46,943 bases of DNA from Streptomyces minutiscleroticus (lineage in GTDB: Bacteria > Actinomycetota > Actinomycetes > Streptomycetales > Streptomycetaceae): contig NZ_BMVU01000051.1 in the NCBI RefSeq assembly GCF_014650875.1, positions 1 to 46,943 of the forward strand, written 5' to 3'. Below are positions 43,139 through 46,943 of this stretch, piece after piece; positions within the stretch are counted from its first letter, which is position 1, and the number at the start of each line of letters is the position of its first letter. Made by a program: the position numbers and the translations under genes. The notes beneath the pieces were generated by a model, which worked only from the letters and a program-made list of their open reading frames with translations, made no database searches and was not told the DNA's origin.

Positions 43139-44335
43139 GTGGGGCCTGGAGACGGTCGTCAGGACGAGGGGCCGTACGCCCGGGCGGGGGGACGCCTGCC
43201 GGGGGACCCCGCCCCCGACCCCGGTCTGGGCGACGACCCGCCGCCCGTGCCGCCGCGGCAGGCGGAGGCGCGGCGCGCGCCGGCCGCGCAGAGGCTCGTC
43301 CGGCCGCTGCCCGCGCTGCTGATCGCGGCCGGGATCGCCTACGACCACTTCACCCCGCAGGACTTCACCGCGGCGCCCTTCTTCACGGCGGCGCCGCTCG
43401 CCGCCGCGTCCCTGTACTCGCTGCGCGCCACCCTGCGCACCGGGGTCGCGGCCGTCTTCGCCGTCGTCCTGGTCCATCTGCAGTTCGCCCCCTCCGCGAG
43501 CGGGATCACCGAGATCGTGACCGTGGCCACGGTCGCCTTCCTGGCCTGCGTCGTCAACCGCGTCGTACGCCGTACCGGCGCACGGCTGGCCTCGGCGCGG
43601 GAGATCGCCGAGGCCGCGCAGCTGGCCGTGCTGCCCACGCCCGCCGCGCGGATCGGCGGACTGGAGATCGCGGCCCGCTACGAGGCGGCGCAGCAGGACG
43701 CGTTCATCGGCGGCGACCTGTACGCGGTGCAGGACAGCCCGCACGGCGTGCGGCTCGTCGTGGGGGACGTGCGGGGCAAGGGCATGGGCGCGGTGGCGGC
43801 GGTCGCCGTCGTGATCGGGGCGTTCCGGGAGGCCGCCGAGCAGGAGGCCACTCTGGAGGCGGTGGCGCAGCGGCTGGAGCGGGCGCTCGCGCGGGAGGGC
43901 ACCCGGCGCGACGGCCTCGACGCCTTCGAGGGGTTCACCACGGCCCTGCTCGCCGAGTTCCCGCACGGCGCGGGCGCCGTCCGGGTCGTGAACCGGGGCC
44001 ATCCGCCGCCGCTGCTGCTGGAGTCCGACGGAACGCTGCGCGTGCTGGCCGGACCCGAGGCCGCGCTGCCCCTGGGCATGGGGGAACTGGGCATCTGGCC
44101 CGACCGGGCCGTGTCGTTCCCGTTCCCCCGCGGGTCGATCCTGCTCTGCCACACGGACGGGCTCTCCGAGGCCCGCGACGCGCACGGCGCCTTCTACGAC
44201 CCCGCCGCCCGGCTCGCGGGCCGGGTCTTCTCCGCCCCGGACGGACTGCTGGCCTTCGTCACCGAGCAGGTGCGCCGGCACACCGGCGGCGGCGCCGCGG
44301 ACGACATGGCGATGCTCGCGGTGCGCCGGCCGTGA
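43139..44335 (+). CDS. Membrane SpoIIE-family PP2C phosphatase
   Basis: 398 aa. About 60 hydrophilic residues, then three or four helices (LVRPLPALLIAAGIAY to about residue 160), a short linker helix and a SpoIIE-type PP2C domain (about 175-398): FIGGDLYAVQDS, VVGDVRGKGMGAV, NRGHPPPLLL, LLCHTDGLSEARD and ADDMAMLAVR hold the metal Asp residues. Such phosphatases act on anti-anti-sigma factors in streptomycetes. GTG 43139 is picked because aggaga (43127-43132) precedes by 6 bases; a longer open frame to 42929 and a shorter GTG at 43247 are possible. No anti-sigma gene adjoins. Confidence 0.88.
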   Translation: MGPGDGRQDEGPYARAGGRLPGDPAPDPGLGDDPPPVPPRQAEARRAPAAQRLVRPLPALLIAAGIAYDHFTPQDFTAAPFFTAAPLAAASLYSLRATLRTGVAAVFAVVLVHLQFAPSASGITEIVTVATVAFLACVVNRVVRRTGARLASAREIAEAAQLAVLPTPAARIGGLEIAARYEAAQQDAFIGGDLYAVQDSPHGVRLVVGDVRGKGMGAVAAVAVVIGAFREAAEQEATLEAVAQRLERALAREGTRRDGLDAFEGFTTALLAEFPHGAGAVRVVNRGHPPPLLLESDGTLRVLAGPEAALPLGMGELGIWPDRAVSFPFPRGSILLCHTDGLSEARDAHGAFYDPAARLAGRVFSAPDGLLAFVTEQVRRHTGGGAADDMAMLAVRRP

Positions 44336-44387
44336 CGCCCGGCGCCCGGTGTCACGAGCGGTAGTCGGGCGACGCCGCTGTGCATAA

Positions 44388-44408
44388 CAACTGACGAACA
44401 GTCAGTTG
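44388..44408. other. Inverted repeat caactgac-N5-gtcagttg after the phosphatase gene
   Basis: Perfect 8-bp arms with loop gaaca, 53 bases past the stop, in a low-GC patch. It could be a weak terminator for the phosphatase gene or an operator for the riboswitch-controlled gene downstream. Confidence 0.45.
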
Positions 44409-44584
44409 ACGCGATGTTTATGGGGTGGAGCCGACTCGCCCGGATATGAGACTCGAAGTCGCTTTGGCCTACCCCGATTTCCCCGCCCATAACGCCGAAC
44501 AGCTTGGAATCCAGCCCCCGTGTCTATTAACGTTCGATAACGCAGCGCGGTCGTCCCAGCCGTCACAAGAGGCGGCTCCGTGCG

Positions 44585-44713
44585 CACGCGCCGAATCCCG
44601 CAAGGGAACCGGGGAACCACCATTCCGGGGTGAATCGGGCGTCGGCCAGGTCTGGTTGACGCGCGTAGGAGACCTTCCTGCTCCGAACCCGTCAGCTAAC
44701 CCGGTAGGCGAGA
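44585..44713 (+). ncRNA. Cyclic di-AMP riboswitch (ydaO/yuaA type)
   Basis: The leader of the M23 gene contains the conserved elements of this class: ccgaatcccg near the start, ggggaacca and ccggggtgaatcggg in the middle, and the 3' block ccgaacccgtcagctaac then ccggtaggcgag that ends 24 bases before the GTG. In streptomycetes this class sits before cell-wall hydrolase genes, such as rpfA and M23 peptidases, and turns expression off when c-di-AMP is high. Boundaries are approximate to about 5 bases. The control is probably at transcription or translation; the ribosome site ggaaaggag lies only 7 bases after the conserved end. Confidence 0.88.
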
Positions 44714-44736
44714 AGGAAGGAAAGGAGCGCGCCCAC

Positions 44737-45774
44737 GTGGCGTCCAACCGCCCTGCCTCCGTCACCTCGTCCGCACCGGGTGAGACCGGCTCTTTCGCCT
44801 TCGGCGCCCGTCAGGACGGCGAGACCTGGGAGGAGTGGAACCCCACCGCGGAGTCCGTCCGCCCGGTCCGCGGCCGGCACCGGGTCGCCAAGCAGCGCGG
44901 GGGCGGACTCGCGCGCAGTTCCACGGTCCTCGGCGTCGGCGTCATCGCCGCCGTCGGCGCGGGCGGCATGGCCACCGCGCAGAGCGGCAAGCCGCCGGTC
45001 GCGATATCCGTGCCGGACCTGTCGGTCGCGGACCTGCCGGGCGTCGGCTCGCTGGTGGCCGACGAGAAGGAGCCGGAAGGCACCGCCACACCGCTCACCA
45101 GCGCCGGACTGACCAGCGCCGACACCGCGCAGGGCACCACCGACGCGGGCGAGGCGCTGCGGGCCCGCATCATGCTCCAGGCCGAGCAGCAGCAGGACCA
45201 GGTCGACAGCGCCTCCCAGCGGGCCGCCGAGGCCGCCGCCGCCAAGAAGGCCGCCGAGCGGGCCGCCGAGGAGCGGGAGGAGGCCGAGACCGAGGCCGCT
45301 GCCGCGAAGAAGAAGGCGGAGGAGGAGAAGAAGGCGAAGGCCGAGGCCGAGCGCCTGGCGAAGCTGGCCAAGAGCTACGCGCTGCCGACCTCCTCGTACA
45401 CCATCACCTCGACGTTCGGCCAGGCCGGCTCACTGTGGTCCTCCGGGTACCACACCGGCCTCGACTTCGCGGCCCCCACCGGTACGCCGGTCAAGGCCGT
45501 CCACGGCGGCACCGTCACCGAGGCCGGCTGGGCCGGGGCCTACGGCTACCGCACGATCCTCACGCTCGACGACGGCACGGAGGTCTGGTACTGCCACCAG
45601 TCCTCGATCAACGTCAGTGTCGGGCAGAAGGTCGCCACGGGCGACCTCATCGGCCGCGTCGGCGCCACCGGCAACGTCACCGGCGCGCATCTGCACCTGG
45701 AGATCCACCCGGGCGGCGACGCCACCGGCATCGACCCGACGGCGTGGCTGCGCGGCAAGGGCCTCAACCCCTGA
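44737..45774 (+). CDS. M23-family peptidoglycan endopeptidase with coiled coil
   Basis: 345 aa. A 60-residue cytoplasmic start is followed by a helix (about 62-82, LGVGVIAAVGAGGMATAQ) acting as signal or anchor. Residues 135-212 are a Glu/Ala/Lys coiled coil. The M23 domain (about 220-340) keeps the zinc set His239-x3-Asp243 (HTGLD) and His318/His320 (GAHLHLE). It should cleave peptide cross-links in the wall. GTG 44737 follows ggaaaggag at 44719-44727. Its expression is under the c-di-AMP riboswitch, tying wall remodelling to osmotic signalling. The frame is open upstream through the riboswitch but that is not coding. Confidence 0.93.
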   Translation: MASNRPASVTSSAPGETGSFAFGARQDGETWEEWNPTAESVRPVRGRHRVAKQRGGGLARSSTVLGVGVIAAVGAGGMATAQSGKPPVAISVPDLSVADLPGVGSLVADEKEPEGTATPLTSAGLTSADTAQGTTDAGEALRARIMLQAEQQQDQVDSASQRAAEAAAAKKAAERAAEEREEAETEAAAAKKKAEEEKKAKAEAERLAKLAKSYALPTSSYTITSTFGQAGSLWSSGYHTGLDFAAPTGTPVKAVHGGTVTEAGWAGAYGYRTILTLDDGTEVWYCHQSSINVSVGQKVATGDLIGRVGATGNVTGAHLHLEIHPGGDATGIDPTAWLRGKGLNP

Positions 45775-45866
45775 CGGGACGCCGGACCCGGGCCCGCACG
45801 GGTGAACCGGGCCGGTCCGGGCCGGCGGCGGAATGCGTGGCCATTGCACGTATGTTGCAGTGAAGC

Positions 45867-46811
45867 ATGACCTCACTGCGCACACTGGGCTCGTCCGGCC
45901 TCGAAGTGTTCCCCCTCTGCCTCGGCGGCAACGTCTTCGGCTGGACCGCCGACGAGAAGGAGTCCTTCGCCGTCCTCGACGCCTACACGGCCGGCGGCGG
46001 GAACTTCGTCGACACCGCCGACACCTACTCCTCCTGGGCCCCGGGCAACGAGGGCGGTGAGTCGGAGACCGTCATCGGGAACTGGCTCGCCTCCCGCGGC
46101 AACCGCTCCGGCGTCCTGATCGCCACCAAGGTCGGCGGCCACCCCCGGTACAAGGGCCTGTCCCCGGCGAACATCAGGGCCGCCGTCGACGCCTCGCTGC
46201 GCCGGCTGCGCACGGACCACATCGACCTGTACTACACGCACTTCGACGACCCCGAGGTGCCCGTCGAGGACATCGTCACCACGCTCGACGAGCTGGTGCG
46301 GGCCGGCAAGGTGCGGGCCCTCGGCGCGTCGAACATCTCCCCCGAGCGGCTCCGGGAGTCCCTCGACTTCGCCGACCGCGAGGGCCTGGCCCGCTACGTC
46401 GCCCTCCAGCCGAAGTACAACCTCGTCGAGCGCGACGGCTACGAGGGCGCGCTGCACGACGCCGCCTCCCGCGCGGGCCTCGCGGCCGTGCCCTACTACG
46501 GGCTCGCCTCGGGCTTCCTGACCGGCAAGTACCGGCCCGGCACCGAGGTCGACAGCGCGCGGGCCGGCTCGGCCGCGGCGTACCTGGAGACCGAGCGCGG
46601 GCGGCGCGTGCTGGCCGCCCTGGACGAGGTCGCCGAGGCCCACGGCGCCGCGGTCGCGTCGGTGGCCCTGGCGTGGCTGCTGTCCCGCCCGACGGTCGCG
46701 GCGCCCATCGCCTCCGCCCGCACGGCCGGCCAGCTGCCCGCCCTGCTCGCCGCCGCCGCACTGGAGCTGACGGACGAGGAGCGGGCGAAGCTGACCCGGG
46801 CCTCCGCCTGA
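45867..46811 (+). CDS. Aldo/keto reductase
   Basis: 314 aa, NADPH-dependent oxidoreductase of the AKR superfamily. Start LRTLGSSGLEVFPLCLGGNVFGW; catalytic tetrad in NFVDTADTYSS (Asp and Tyr), LIATKVGG (Lys) and YYTHFDDP (His). Substrate not predictable. ATG 45867; no clear ribosome site, TATGTT (45851-45856) upstream might be a -10, giving a very short leader. It stands alone between the M23 gene and the IS fragment. Confidence 0.93.
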   Translation: MTSLRTLGSSGLEVFPLCLGGNVFGWTADEKESFAVLDAYTAGGGNFVDTADTYSSWAPGNEGGESETVIGNWLASRGNRSGVLIATKVGGHPRYKGLSPANIRAAVDASLRRLRTDHIDLYYTHFDDPEVPVEDIVTTLDELVRAGKVRALGASNISPERLRESLDFADREGLARYVALQPKYNLVERDGYEGALHDAASRAGLAAVPYYGLASGFLTGKYRPGTEVDSARAGSAAAYLETERGRRVLAALDEVAEAHGAAVASVALAWLLSRPTVAAPIASARTAGQLPALLAAAALELTDEERAKLTRASA

Positions 46812-46845
46812 CACCGGCGCGGCCCGGGGCGCCCGGCGGGGCGCT

Positions 46846-46943
46846 CTAGGTCGTTTCTGATGGCTCTTGAACGGTGTCGCGGAGCCAGATGACGATGGCG
46901 GTGACGGTGAGGGTGCCGTTGAAGATGTAGTCGCGTTTGTCGT
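46846..46943 (-). mobile_element. IS5-family transposase, C-terminal fragment (continues outside window)
   Basis: The minus strand from the window end reads DKRDYIFNGTLTVTAIVIW then LRDTVQEPSETT and the stop TAG (46848-46846). The DKRDY...IWLRD ending is typical of IS5-family (IS112-like) DDE transposases. About 32 codons are visible; whether the element is intact cannot be judged. Its boundary should lie between the aldo/keto reductase stop (46811) and about 46846; the short spacer there is GC-rich and no inverted terminal repeat can be confirmed without the other end. Confidence 0.8.

Noticed and set aside
44425..44736. N-terminal extension of the M23 protein through the leader
   Set aside because: The segment is the riboswitch; the GTG at 44737 has a proper Shine-Dalgarno sequence.

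Overview
The window is chromosomal DNA of a Streptomyces or very close relative. It is very GC-rich with strong G/C bias at third codon positions, uses many GTG starts, and carries genus-typical genes: BldC, a second Lsr2-like protein (LsrL), a SpoIIE-type PP2C phosphatase, valine dehydrogenase and a DUF3073 protein. From memory, the order purD - purC - two-component/ABC cluster - lsrL - purSQL - purF - purM - vdh - bldC - hrpA - DEAD helicase resembles the conserved chromosome core of S. coelicolor. No database was consulted.

Region 1 (1-7.9 kb): the 3' end of dnaX, then purD, a degenerate M48-like membrane protein, an N,N-dimethylformamidase-subunit-like protein and purC. Region 2 (7.9-12.4 kb): an operon on the minus strand (ABC ATPase, ABC-2 permease, histidine kinase, LuxR-type response regulator) bracketed by two identical tRNA-Gly(GCC) genes, plus a tRNA-Gly(TCC). 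Region 3 (12.4-21.6 kb): lsrL, then the overlapping purS-purQ-purL operon, a mycothiol-type DinB protein, a META-domain lipoprotein, purF and purM. Together with purD and purC this covers most of de novo IMP synthesis: PurF, PurD, PurSQL, PurM and PurC; the PurN, PurE/K, PurB and PurH steps are elsewhere.

Region 4 (21.6-26.1 kb): DUF3073, valine dehydrogenase, an unknown protein, a long non-standard leader with a possible small ORF, bldC, a DUF6274-like mini-gene and tRNA-Asp. Region 5 (26.1-39.9 kb): the giant helicase hrpA, a YhgE/DUF3533-like membrane protein, a Glu-Asp-Phe tRNA operon, a membrane metallophosphoesterase, a small zincin, a lipoprotein, a DEAD-box helicase with an arginine/glycine/aspartate repeat tail, an APC amino-acid permease and tRNA-Lys.

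Region 6 (40-42.9 kb), between tRNA-Lys and the initiator tRNA, is the most interesting accessory block: ribA and marR on one strand and, divergently, a RibD-like protein with its two domains in reverse order. The palindromes TTCAA-N3-TTGAA, TTCA-N4-TGAA and GCTTG-N10-CAAGC overlap or flank the predicted promoters. The enzymes would take GTP to 5-amino-6-ribitylaminouracil phosphate under MarR control. Region 7 (43-46.9 kb): a membrane SpoIIE-type phosphatase, a cyclic di-AMP (ydaO-type) riboswitch in front of an M23 cell-wall endopeptidase, an aldo/keto reductase and the 3' end of an IS5-family transposase that runs off the window.

A recurring theme is a -10-like hexamer 6-7 bases before the start codon (purD, purF, the DinB protein, the small zincin, marR, the YhgE-like gene), suggesting leaderless mRNAs. 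Starts were chosen from Shine-Dalgarno spacing, overlap with the preceding gene and family N-termini; where these conflict it is said.
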